Shown here: positions 6,176 to 12,323 of the stretch, piece after piece
Numbering within the stretch: position 1 is the stretch's first letter
How the letters are laid out: every line of letters starts with the position of its first letter
Assembly: GCF_036965165.1 (NCBI RefSeq)
Contig: NZ_JBALOX010000032.1
Coordinates: 1 to 17,153, forward strand
From: Ferdinandcohnia sp036965165
GTDB taxonomy: Bacteria; Bacillota; Bacilli; Bacillales; Bacillaceae_L
Direction of reading: 5' to 3'
Length of the DNA stretch: 17,153 nt
Notes under the pieces: model-generated
Told to the model about the DNA's origin: nothing
The model's database searches: none
Seen by the model: the letters and a program-made list of their open reading frames with translations, nothing else
Program-made: the position numbers and the translations under genes

Positions 6176-7216
6176 CTAAATACCGTTTAATAGCTGAAAC
6201 ATTGGAACCATAATTGCGCCGTACATAAGCATGATGATAATTCCAATAATCGCAAAAAGAATAGGTTGTACGATTGCTAAAATTCGTATCATTTTTTCCT
6301 CGACTTTTTCCATGACATATTGGCTATAGTGCTGGAGCTCGCTTGCTAAATTTCCATTTGATTGACCATGTAAAATGATCATCGCTAAGTCTACCTCGTA
6401 ATATTCTCGTACTCTTAGAATTTCATCGAATCGGTTCCCCGCTCGTAATAGCATTTTCATTTCCTTCGCTTCCTCACGAAAAAAAGGCGAGTGAAGTTGC
6501 TGTTCAAACATTGTTAAGGCTTGAAAGATTGATAATCCGCCTTTTAACAGGTTACTTAGCTGTACGGAAAAGAAATGGGAATTAAACATAATCATAACTT
6601 TTTTCAAAATGGGAATTTTCAAGAGTAGCTTCATTTTTTCAATAGGGGTTCGTTTTTGAAAATGAAGAAAATAGTACGCGAGGCCAATGATTACTAGTAA
6701 ACCGAAAATAAGGAGCATGTATCGATTTAATTCTGGGAGCCTTAATAAAAACTTAGAAATCAATGTTTGTTCATAATTCATGGAGGTAAATAAGCTTTCA
6801 AATTGCGGTAAAAGAATTTTTTCAATCATAGTGAACATAAAACCAACAAATAATAAAAGGGCTAGCGGATAGCGAAAGAGTTTCTTTCCTTTTTCAAGAT
6901 GGTATAGCTTTTTTTGAAGCATTGCACTTCCTTCACGTAGTGCAAATGAGACATCACCATGTTGCTCAGCGAAATAGATATATCCTAAAATATCCTTGTG
7001 AAAACCGACTTTGCTAAAGGCTGTGTATAAAGATTCACCCTGCTTGCAGCTTTCAATAATCGTTGCAATATCTTGGCTATGTTTTTCCGGAAGTTGAAAA
7101 AGTAAGAATTGTGATGCTTGTTCAAAGGAATAACCTTGATCAAGCAGGTTCCCGATTCTACTTAAATATAAGGATTGTTCTTTTAAGGTCCAATTTTTAT
7201 TTCTTTTCCTTATCAT
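6176..7216 (-). CDS. comGB: Competence pilus platform protein ComGB
   Basis: Polytopic inner membrane platform of the pseudopilus assembly machine, a GspF/PilC homologue of 346 residues. Two repeated cytoplasmic domains are visible (about 15-115 and 215-315, e.g. SRIGNLLDQGYSFEQA and QLSNLLKGGLSIFQALTMF), with membrane segments near 117-137, 168-188 and at the C-terminus (IVQPILFAIIGIIIMLMYGAIMVPM). It interacts with the ATPase ComGA and guides pseudopilins. The ATG at 7216 overlaps comGA by 20 bases and has only a weak ribosome site, pointing to coupling. Confidence 0.95.
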   Translation of the reverse strand: MIRKRNKNWTLKEQSLYLSRIGNLLDQGYSFEQASQFLLFQLPEKHSQDIATIIESCKQGESLYTAFSKVGFHKDILGYIYFAEQHGDVSFALREGSAMLQKKLYHLEKGKKLFRYPLALLLFVGFMFTMIEKILLPQFESLFTSMNYEQTLISKFLLRLPELNRYMLLIFGLLVIIGLAYYFLHFQKRTPIEKMKLLLKIPILKKVMIMFNSHFFSVQLSNLLKGGLSIFQALTMFEQQLHSPFFREEAKEMKMLLRAGNRFDEILRVREYYEVDLAMIILHGQSNGNLASELQHYSQYVMEKVEEKMIRILAIVQPILFAIIGIIIMLMYGAIMVPMFQLLNGI

Positions 7217-8273
7217 CTTTGACGACCCATCTTTCTAACGCATCCGGATATAAGTATCCTAGAGCAATCCCTTTTTTGATGACATCCTTTAATTTTTCAT
7301 AGCGATATTCCGCTTTGTCACCCCTCGCTTCCTTCATCACTTCCGTTAAGGCATGTCCATTTAAAAGTTCGTAAACACCAACTCTCCTTACCTTTCGATG
7401 CCTCTTACAAAGTGGTGTACATTTTCCCTCACAATAAGGACATTTGAGGTCAACAAGCCGTTGTGCTGCGATCGCGATTAAGGTTTGTTCAATTTCCTGC
7501 AAGGATACATCAAATTCTAGCAGCCGATAAATCGCACCCTTTGAATCTCTAGTATGCATAGTGCTTAAGACCAAATGACCCGTCAACGCAGCACGTACTG
7601 CAATTTTTGCGGTTTCTGTATCCCTTATTTCGCCTACCATAATAATGTCAGGATCATGTCGTAAAATTGCCTTTAAGCCATGTGCATACGTGATGCCTGC
7701 TTTTTCGTTGACTTGAACCTGTAGGACTTCCTCGCTTCTTTTTTCTATTGGATCTTCTAATGTAATGATATTTCGGTTAAAAAGCTTCTTCGTTGCGTGC
7801 AGCAATGAATAGAGGGTGGTAGATTTACCTGAGCCGGTTGGGCCAGTAAAAATGATTAACCCGTGTGAATGCTTCAAAAGTGAAAGCAATTTAGTTGTCA
7901 TAGTCGGAAATAGCGATAGATTTGCAAGAGAATAAGTTGGTGTTTCAGGTAGGATACGTATGACTAGACTTTCGTTGTAGGGTGTGGGCAGTGTAGACAA
8001 TCGAAGGTTAATTGTTACGCCTTTGAGATTTAGGGTAATCGCACCGTTTTGCGGTCTTCTCCTTTCTCCAATATCCATTCCAGCTAGGAATTTATAATGG
8101 GAAATCAGGCGTTCGCAAACATCTTTTGGGATGGTTTGCTTGTTGAATAAATCACTGTCAAGCCGGTATTGAATCATGGCATCATTGATTTTCGGAACAA
8201 AATGAATATCAGATGCACTCATTGACCAAGCGTCCTCGATCAATTGATCACCGAGCTGTTCGATTTCGCTCAA
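7197..8273 (-). CDS. comGA: Competence pilus assembly ATPase ComGA
   Basis: Cytoplasmic hexameric ATPase of the GspE/PilB type that powers pseudopilus assembly. The open frame reaches back to 8372, but the TTG at 8273 is chosen: AAAGGAGTG lies just upstream, and it gives 358 residues, the normal ComGA length, beginning with SEIEQLGDQLIEDAW and the conserved ASDIHF. Walker A is GPTGSGKS (144-151), Asp box TLEDPIE, Walker B IIMVGEIRD (near 210-218), His box TGHLVLSTMHT (231-241). Four cysteines between 278 and 289 (CPYCEGKCTPLC) form the zinc-binding motif of this family. It is the first gene of the comG operon, normally under ComK control; see the region upstream for how weakly that can be supported here. 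Confidence 0.96.
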   Translation of the reverse strand: MSEIEQLGDQLIEDAWSMSASDIHFVPKINDAMIQYRLDSDLFNKQTIPKDVCERLISHYKFLAGMDIGERRRPQNGAITLNLKGVTINLRLSTLPTPYNESLVIRILPETPTYSLANLSLFPTMTTKLLSLLKHSHGLIIFTGPTGSGKSTTLYSLLHATKKLFNRNIITLEDPIEKRSEEVLQVQVNEKAGITYAHGLKAILRHDPDIIMVGEIRDTETAKIAVRAALTGHLVLSTMHTRDSKGAIYRLLEFDVSLQEIEQTLIAIAAQRLVDLKCPYCEGKCTPLCKRHRKVRRVGVYELLNGHALTEVMKEARGDKAEYRYEKLKDVIKKGIALGYLYPDALERWVVKDDKEKK

Positions 8274-8389
8274 ATAATTCACTCCTTTAGTTTTTATTTT
8301 CCTCTTGCAGGTATCATATTTCAACAAAAATCTACAATCTCCTTCTTTTTTTGAAAAAATATTTGTGAACATTTTTTGAACAATACAAT
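8274..8389 (-). promoter_or_regulatory. comG operon upstream region, promoter uncertain
   Basis: The minus strand holds a possible -10, TATGAT at 8318-8313, with no good -35, as is usual for activator-dependent promoters. Upstream, 8354-8366 read on the minus strand gives ACAA, five bases, TTTT, seven of eight matches to one ComK half-box (AAAA-N5-TTTT). I could not find a second half-box at the expected spacing. Control by ComK is expected from the operon but not shown by this sequence. The 11-mer TGTGAACATTT at 8364-8374 recurs at 8711-8721. Confidence 0.35.
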
Positions 8390-8457
8390 CGAATACGCCT
8401 TGGCGTATTCGGGCCCAGAATTTAGGCCCACAGGACGTGGGTCATAAAGACGTTGCC
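8390..8457 (-). repeat. Dispersed intergenic repeat, copy 1 (cut by gap)
   Basis: Read on the minus strand, this matches 9661-9728 at 57 of 68 positions in my ungapped hand alignment. It holds two hairpins: GAATACGCC/GGCGTATTC with a two-base loop at 8391-8410, and CCCAC/GTGGG around GTCCT. The copy continues into the N run. It lies about 117 bases upstream of comGA. Confidence 0.8.
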
Positions 8458-8460
8458 ACA

Positions 8461-8579
8461 NNNNNNNNNNNNNNNNNNNNNNNNNNNNNNNNNNNNNNNN
8501 NNNNNNNNNNNNNNNNNNNNNNNNNNNNNNNNNNNNNNNNNNNNNNNNNNNNNNNNNNNNNNNNNNNNNNNNNNNNNNN
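8461..8579. other. Assembly gap of 119 N inside or beside a repeat
   Basis: No sequence is given. The left flank is the dispersed repeat, which is a likely reason for the break. The right flank (8580-8601) starts with ACAACC and GGTTGT arms followed by ATTTTT, which could be the end of the repeat or a terminator-like hairpin of something in the gap. Any open frame drawn across the N run is meaningless. Confidence 0.95.
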
Positions 8580-8729
8580 ACAACCACTGCCAAAGGGTTG
8601 TATTTTTCAAAAGCGATAAAGATTTTTATCTATCATTAGGAGGAATCAATACATTATATGTAGGTGTTATTAGAAATATGCTAATCATGCTGTTAAATTC
8701 CTTGAATTTCTGTGAACATTTACCTACAA

Positions 8730-8772
8730 GTGATATTAATCACATATTGATGGTATTTACCTGTACTATAAT
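8730..8772 (+). promoter_or_regulatory. Promoter with CRP/Fnr-type operator near -42
   Basis: GTGAT at 8730-8734 and ATCAC at 8739-8743 form a palindrome that matches TGTGA-N6-TCACA, the Fnr/CRP consensus used in Bacillus, at nine of ten defined positions. A perfect TATAAT lies at 8767-8772 and there is no good -35. With a start about seven bases after the -10 (near 8779), the palindrome centre (8736.5) is at about -42, the class II activator position. A second inverted pair, TTACC at 8757-8761 and GGTAA at 8776-8780, spans the -10. Confidence 0.55.
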
Positions 8773-8806
8773 AAGGGTAACATGAGGTTCACAAGGAGTG
8801 ATGACG

Positions 8807-9499
8807 GTGGAACAAACACTAAAGATAACGAACGTTTTAGCAGATCCAACACGTTATTATATTTATCAATATATTATTAAACAAAATGAAGAGGTTACCG
8901 TACAAGAAATTGCAGAAGAATTTGAAATACATCCGAATGTAGCAAGACTTCATTTAACAAAGCTTGAAGATGTTAATATGCTTGTTTCTGAAGCTAAAAA
9001 AACTGGAAAAGGCGGCAGACCAAGTCGTCTTTATCGACTATCGAATGATCATATTCAAATTAATTTCCCTTATCGGGATTATCAGTTGCTATCAAAAATT
9101 GCGATTGAAACAATGGCTTCACTAGGTGATGTAGGAAAAAAAGCGCTTGAACTAACAGGTAGACGATTTGGTGAAGAATTAGTCAACCATCAAATCCCAG
9201 TTTCAATTCATGAACTAACCTTTGAACAAAAGCTCGACATTTTAAAAAAGGCATCGACAGTTGCGGGTTTTTATCCTGATTTAGACCATAATAAGGATAA
9301 GACAAAAATCTTTTTAAAGATTAATAATTGTCCTTTTAAAGAAATTGCCCAAGAAAATTTTGAAGCGGTTTGTGGAATGCATCATGCCTTTTTAAGAGGA
9401 ATGTTTGATTTACTATTTGACGATGTGGTGCTGGAAGAGTCAGAAAACATCATTCTTGGATGTAATTCTTGCAGTTATCACGCATTTGTCGCAAAGTAA
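8807..9499 (+). CDS. Winged-helix regulator with Cys-rich (SufR-like) domain
   Basis: Transcriptional regulator of 230 residues. GTG at 8807 is chosen because AAGGAG lies eight bases before it, whereas the ATG at 8801 is only two bases from that site. Residues 1-80 form an ArsR/DeoR-type winged helix (LADPTRYYIYQYI, VQEIAEEFEIHPNVARLHLTKLE, then the wing GKGGRPSRLYRLS). The C-terminal domain carries Cys175 (NNCPF), Cys189 (VCGMHHAF), Cys219 and Cys222 (GCNSCSY), an arrangement like that of SufR-type iron-sulfur-binding regulators; whether it holds a cluster or another ligand is inference. It stands alone on the plus strand between comGA and yqgY, where B. subtilis has yqgZ (mgsR), which is an unrelated protein. 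Targets are unknown. Confidence 0.85.
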   Translation: MEQTLKITNVLADPTRYYIYQYIIKQNEEVTVQEIAEEFEIHPNVARLHLTKLEDVNMLVSEAKKTGKGGRPSRLYRLSNDHIQINFPYRDYQLLSKIAIETMASLGDVGKKALELTGRRFGEELVNHQIPVSIHELTFEQKLDILKKASTVAGFYPDLDHNKDKTKIFLKINNCPFKEIAQENFEAVCGMHHAFLRGMFDLLFDDVVLEESENIILGCNSCSYHAFVAK

Positions 9500-9501
9500 T
9501 G

Positions 9502-9531
9502 TTTACATTTATGTAATCGTTACATTATAAT
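9502..9531 (+). promoter_or_regulatory. Promoter with three alternating TTACAT/ATGTAA arms
   Basis: TTTACA at 9502-9507 and TATAAT at 9526-9531 are separated by 18 bases, a good vegetative promoter that would read towards yqgY. Overlaid are TTACAT at 9503-9508, ATGTAA at 9511-9516 and TTACAT at 9520-9525, so the middle arm can pair with either neighbour and the whole spacer is symmetrical. It starts immediately after the stop of the Cys-rich regulator, a natural place for an operator of that protein; this is inference. Confidence 0.6.
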
Positions 9532-9546
9532 AATAAAAGTGAGTGA

Positions 9547-9580
9547 AAATTTTATTCAACCTTTTAGTTAAATAAAATTT
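9547..9580 (+). repeat. AT-rich inverted repeat upstream of yqgY
   Basis: Perfect 10-base arms, AAATTTTATT at 9547-9556 and AATAAAATTT at 9571-9580, enclose 14 bases. No T run follows, so it is not an ordinary terminator. It abuts the dispersed repeat that begins at 9581 and may mark its edge. Confidence 0.6.
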
Positions 9581-9728
9581 ATGCCTCCGGCGGATGCCAC
9601 GATTTTTCAAAGGAAAGTTTTCGGGCAATAAGATTAAAGACTAAAAACGCAACTTCCTGCGGAAACGTCTTTATTACCCACTTCCTGTGGGCCTAAAAAT
9701 CGGGCGCAAATACGCCAAGGCGCATTTG
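9581..9728 (+). repeat. Dispersed intergenic repeat, copy 2
   Basis: This is a G+C-rich noncoding block between the promoter at 9502-9531 and yqgY. Its last 68 bases match the minus strand of copy 1 at 8390-8457. It contains small hairpins with a TCCT loop, such as CCCAC/GTGGG around TTCCT at 9677-9691, and CAAATACGCC with GGCGCATTTG (one mismatch) at the right end. Copies 1 and 2 are inverted and bracket the regulator gene. I see no coding potential. Confidence 0.8.
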
Positions 9729-9756
9729 ATCATTTACAAGGGAGGGAAATATACAT

Positions 9757-9999
9757 ATGGAACGTATGTACCGTGTTTTAGGTTTTTGGACAGGTATTTT
9801 TTCAGTAATGTTTTACGTTGGTGGTATGGATATTCTAGCACTAATATTCTTTGCACAAACCGGATTTTTCGTCCTTTTAAGCTATTTAAAATTGTCTGAA
9901 AGAATGTATATTTACGTGTTTGGCGCATATTTAACTATTTTCTTCTGTGCCTTCTCTTACTACACCACATTTATGATGCCGTTGGGCGGAGGTCACTAA
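9757..9999 (+). CDS. yqgY: YqgY family membrane protein (DUF2626)
   Basis: The product is an 80-residue membrane protein with three hydrophobic segments (about 8-24, 26-44 and 50-70) and a glycine-rich end (MPLGGGH). It fits the DUF2626 family, represented by B. subtilis YqgY; the function is unknown. GGGAGGG lies about eight bases before the ATG, and the dispersed repeat ends 28 bases upstream of the start, so a transcript from the promoter near 9502 would carry the repeat in its 5' untranslated region. The gene ends in the bidirectional terminator shared with the convergent methyltransferase gene. Confidence 0.88.
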   Translation: MERMYRVLGFWTGIFSVMFYVGGMDILALIFFAQTGFFVLLSYLKLSERMYIYVFGAYLTIFFCAFSYYTTFMMPLGGGH

Positions 10000-10028
10000 A
10001 AAAAAGCGATGGAAACATCGCTTTTTTT
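9999..10028. terminator. Bidirectional terminator, yqgY / methyltransferase
   Basis: A 13-bp stem (seven A then GCGATG, pairing with CATCGC and seven T) and a GAAA tetraloop lie between convergent genes. The hairpin overlaps both stop codons by one to a few bases. Confidence 0.95.
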
Positions 10029-11145
10029 ATTTGTCTTGAAAAATAGGATCCCAATTAATTTTTATATTTTTTTGCTGGATTAGGACATGAAAAGCAGCAC
10101 TCATTCCTCCATCCATAAGCAGAGAACGAATCGCACGGTTTTGTTTACTTTTTTCTGAAAAAGGGTTGGAATCAAAGTTCTCCTGTAAATAAGTCAGAAT
10201 TCCCGCTGCCAATAGAAATTCATCCTGTCTTAATTTCTTCACATATTGTATTCCAAGCTCTGTTCCACTCGAAATAAGCGTATCAAAATGAATGTGTGTT
10301 GTAAGATCCATCTCGCCTGGATGCTCAAGTGGATTGTTAATTAAATGATGCTTGTAATACCCACGAAGGCTTCCCTTCCTTCTAGCAGATTCCATCAATT
10401 CCTCATTTGTAAATCCGTAATCAACGGTAAAAACAACCGCATTTCCAAGAAAGATATTTAGCTCCTCTAAATAAGAAATCATTTGAAGTGGGACCTCAAA
10501 TCTTTGTCCATTAGGAAGCTCTATCTTCGTATAATTTAAATAGTTAATAATACGCTCATCGATAAGTGGCTCAAGAGTTTCACAAAGCTGTTCATCATTA
10601 GAAAGCGTGATTTTCACTTCATAAAGCATGTTTTTTTGTTTCTCAATCACTCTAACTGGAAAGGCATCGAACAATTCATTTGAGAAAAGAATTCCATTAA
10701 ATACTGGGAAATTCTTTTTTGCTTCATCAATACTACGATACTGAATTACCTTTTCACCCACCGGGAGTAGCTCTTGCTGCAAGCGTCGGTGGTATGGACT
10801 TGTTTCAATTATGATATATGTCATTTTCTGATAGGTATCTAAGAAGGAATTATTTAATTCATCCAAAACTGCTTTTGCGAATCTGCCATTTCCTCCACCA
10901 ATTTCACAGATAAACGGTGAAATTTTTTCAAGTGTGATCAGTTTATGAAAAATCGATGCAAATAGTTTGCCAAAGACATTGGAAATATTGCTTGTTGTGA
11001 TGAAATCTCCTTTTTTCCCTACCTTTTCTTCGTTTTTCATATAGTACCCTTTTTCTTCGTGATAGAGGACGGTATTCATATATTGTTCATATGTAATTTG
11101 CTTGTTTGAAGATGATTTTATGATCTCTTTTAATATGTCTAGCAT
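10027..11145 (-). CDS. MidA/NDUFAF7-family SAM methyltransferase
   Basis: Class I S-adenosylmethionine-dependent methyltransferase, 372 residues, of the COG1565 family that includes mitochondrial MidA/NDUFAF7, a protein arginine methyltransferase for complex I assembly. Visible family motifs are GKKGDFITT (43-51), the SAM loop CEIGGGNGRFA (80-90), NELFDAFPV (156-164), VDYGF (241-245), GSLRGYYKHH (258-267) and PGEMDLTTHIHF (276-287). The bacterial substrate is not known. AAAGGTGAGC precedes the ATG. It lies between yqgY and yqgX, where B. subtilis as I remember it has no such gene, so it is an addition to the conserved order. Its promoter region overlaps the inverted repeat at 11195-11222. Confidence 0.9.
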   Translation of the reverse strand: MLDILKEIIKSSSNKQITYEQYMNTVLYHEEKGYYMKNEEKVGKKGDFITTSNISNVFGKLFASIFHKLITLEKISPFICEIGGGNGRFAKAVLDELNNSFLDTYQKMTYIIIETSPYHRRLQQELLPVGEKVIQYRSIDEAKKNFPVFNGILFSNELFDAFPVRVIEKQKNMLYEVKITLSNDEQLCETLEPLIDERIINYLNYTKIELPNGQRFEVPLQMISYLEELNIFLGNAVVFTVDYGFTNEELMESARRKGSLRGYYKHHLINNPLEHPGEMDLTTHIHFDTLISSGTELGIQYVKKLRQDEFLLAAGILTYLQENFDSNPFSEKSKQNRAIRSLLMDGGMSAAFHVLIQQKNIKINWDPIFQDK

Positions 11146-11194
11146 ATGCTCACCTTTTGTTAATTTTCACCATTGACACAGTGTTTATATTATA

Positions 11195-11222
11195 ATATTG
11201 TAAGTTTAGTAGCTTACAATAT
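11195..11222. promoter_or_regulatory. Perfect inverted repeat, operator candidate
   Basis: Ten-base arms ATATTGTAAG (11195-11204) and CTTACAATAT (11213-11222) flank an 8-base centre. On the minus strand the repeat provides a TTGTAA to TATTAT pair, 16 bases apart, that could be the methyltransferase promoter, with the transcription start just beyond. On the plus strand it overlaps the -10 of the small RNA promoter. A protein bound here could control both directions. Confidence 0.5.
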
Positions 11223-11351
11223 CCCTCCCATTATACGGATATATAAGTTTTGGCGTGATGCCAAATTTACAAGCATTAAGAAGGTATTCTTAATGCTAAA
11301 ACATCCCCATGAAAAGGTCTGACTCATTTGAGTTAGGCCTTTTCTTTATTT
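11203..11351 (+). ncRNA. Candidate small regulatory RNA
   Basis: A plus-strand promoter, TTGACA at 11173-11178 and TATTGT at 11196-11201 (17-base spacer), leads into about 140 bases without an open reading frame, lying between two minus-strand genes. The predicted transcript contains a C-rich stretch CCCTCCC (11223-11229), a hairpin TTTGGC/GCCAAA (11249-11265), a perfect 10-bp hairpin GCATTAAGAA/TTCTTAATGC (11273-11296), CCCC (11305-11308) and a strong terminator. C-rich single-stranded motifs that pair with ribosome binding sites are the mark of Firmicutes regulators such as FsrA and RoxS/RsaE. Expression and targets are unproven; the exact 5' end is estimated. Confidence 0.45.
11312..11351 (+). 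terminator. Plus-strand terminator of the candidate small RNA
   Basis: A 14-bp stem, AAAAGGTCTGACTC with GAGTTAGGCCTTTT, loop ATTT, followed by CTTTATTT. Two of the pairs are G-U in the plus-strand RNA and become A-C mismatches in the minus-strand RNA, where the T run is also poor (TTTTCATG). It therefore fits a plus-strand transcript better than the end of yqgX, although it may also serve yqgX weakly. Confidence 0.75.
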
Positions 11352-11370
11352 GATAACATTAAAATTATAG

Positions 11371-12006
11371 TTAAAATCCATTTAAAAATGGATTAGAGTC
11401 CATTTCAGCTTCGATGGTTGTTTCTGGGCCGTGTCCGGATAGGACGATTGTTTCTTCTGGTAATGTAAGTAGTTTCTTATGAATACTAGCTAGTAATTGC
11501 TCATGACTTCCACCCGGTAGGTCCGTTCTACCGATACTTCCTTGGAATAAAGCATCTCCTGAAAACACAACTCCAAGCTCTTTACAATAATAGGAAACAC
11601 TACCCGGCGAGTGTCCTGGTGTATAAAAGAGTTCAAATGTAAAGTTACCAACAGAAAATTCTCCTTCTTTCGGAAGAATGGTCGGTTCTACTTTTGAAAG
11701 GATTTCCTGTCCAGGAATAAAATAACCGGAACCATTTAAAGCCGGATCCTTCAGCCAATTTTTCTCCTTCTCATGGATAAACACAGGAACATTCCAATGT
11801 GCTAAACAATCATCAATCGCACCAATATGATCAAAATGAGCATGTGTTAACAGAATAGCGATTGGTTTTAACCCCTGATGTCTTAATATTGTATTTAATC
11901 TTTGCCCATCCCCACCTGGATCAAAGATGACACATTCCTTATTCGAATTTGCAAGTATGTAGGCATTTGTTTGTAAGGGGCCTAGCGGAATCCTTTGCCA
12001 TTTCAT
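11371..12006 (-). CDS. yqgX: YqgX metallo-beta-lactamase-fold hydrolase
   Basis: Zinc-dependent hydrolase of 211 residues, glyoxalase II-like fold. The metal motif THAHFDHIG (His55, His57, Asp59, His60), with PGHSPGS (His132), FSGDALF (Asp151) and LSGHGPET (His192), completes a two-metal site. The natural substrate is uncertain; a thioester such as a bacillithiol conjugate is a reasonable guess from the family. ATG at 12006 is chosen over the TTG one codon upstream because GGAGGG lies six bases before it. Neighbour order yqgW-yqgX-(methyltransferase)-yqgY follows B. subtilis. On the minus strand upstream is a TAGAAT -10 candidate. Confidence 0.92.
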   Translation of the reverse strand: MKWQRIPLGPLQTNAYILANSNKECVIFDPGGDGQRLNTILRHQGLKPIAILLTHAHFDHIGAIDDCLAHWNVPVFIHEKEKNWLKDPALNGSGYFIPGQEILSKVEPTILPKEGEFSVGNFTFELFYTPGHSPGSVSYYCKELGVVFSGDALFQGSIGRTDLPGGSHEQLLASIHKKLLTLPEETIVLSGHGPETTIEAEMDSNPFLNGF

Positions 12007-12323
12007 CAATTTCCCTCCGTTACTTTTTGGTCTACTATTTATTCTACACTATCAGGCGAAAACGAAAAAGCGCTTAACCAATTGCCATCAAGCTTTTTCT
12101 AAAAAAGATCATTTGTCTTAGAAGTGTCACTTTTTCATCCTCGACAAAACCGGATAAAACGATTAGAATATAAAATGAATCTATCTATTTCTTTACATAA
12201 AGGGTTTTCAGCCTTTTGGGACAACATTTATGGTGTTGTTGTAAATTTTCAAACTATGGGAAAAATAGTATTGAAAAGGCTTCTATTTAATGAAATATTG
12301 ATTATAGCAAGGGGGTAAGTCAC
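12007..12323. promoter_or_regulatory. Divergent intergenic region between yqgX and yqgW
   Basis: This 317-base spacer separates divergent genes. On the plus strand TTGAAA at 12271-12276 with TATTGA at 12296-12301 (19 bases apart) is a weak promoter candidate for yqgW. On the minus strand a TAGAAT lies near 12040 for yqgX. The palindrome AAGCGCTT at 12068-12075, in a context matching a CcpA cre site at 11 of 14 positions, lies upstream of that. A plus-strand open frame at 12124-12318 has no ribosome site and no recognisable product, and I do not call it. Confidence 0.35.

Noticed and set aside
4668..7216. Frameshifts in the comG operon
   Set aside because: The overlaps of 4 to 20 bases between successive genes are normal translational coupling; each gene has its own start and expected length.
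8354..8366. ComK box upstream of comGA
   Set aside because: Only one half-box with seven of eight matches is visible and no partner at the usual spacing; in AT-rich DNA this is not convincing alone.
8580..8607. Terminator just right of the first gap
   Set aside because: The stem is only 6 bp with a 10-base loop, and whatever precedes it is unknown; not enough to call.
8321..8785. Open frames drawn through the 119-base N run
   Set aside because: They are open only because unknown bases cannot contain stops; the flanks are repeat sequence.
11223..11260. Purine-type riboswitch on the minus strand before the methyltransferase
   Set aside because: A TATAATGGGAGG-like stretch looked suggestive, but the conserved three-way junction and loop sequences are absent and the downstream gene has no purine link.
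12063..12080. CcpA cre site upstream of yqgX
   Set aside because: The AAGCGCTT core is palindromic, but the flanks match at only 11 of 14 positions and it lies upstream of a poorly defined promoter; kept only as a note in the intergenic entry.
12124..12318. 64-codon plus-strand open frame before yqgW
   Set aside because: No ribosome site, no recognisable product, and it overlaps the yqgW promoter and Shine-Dalgarno region; reads as leader sequence.
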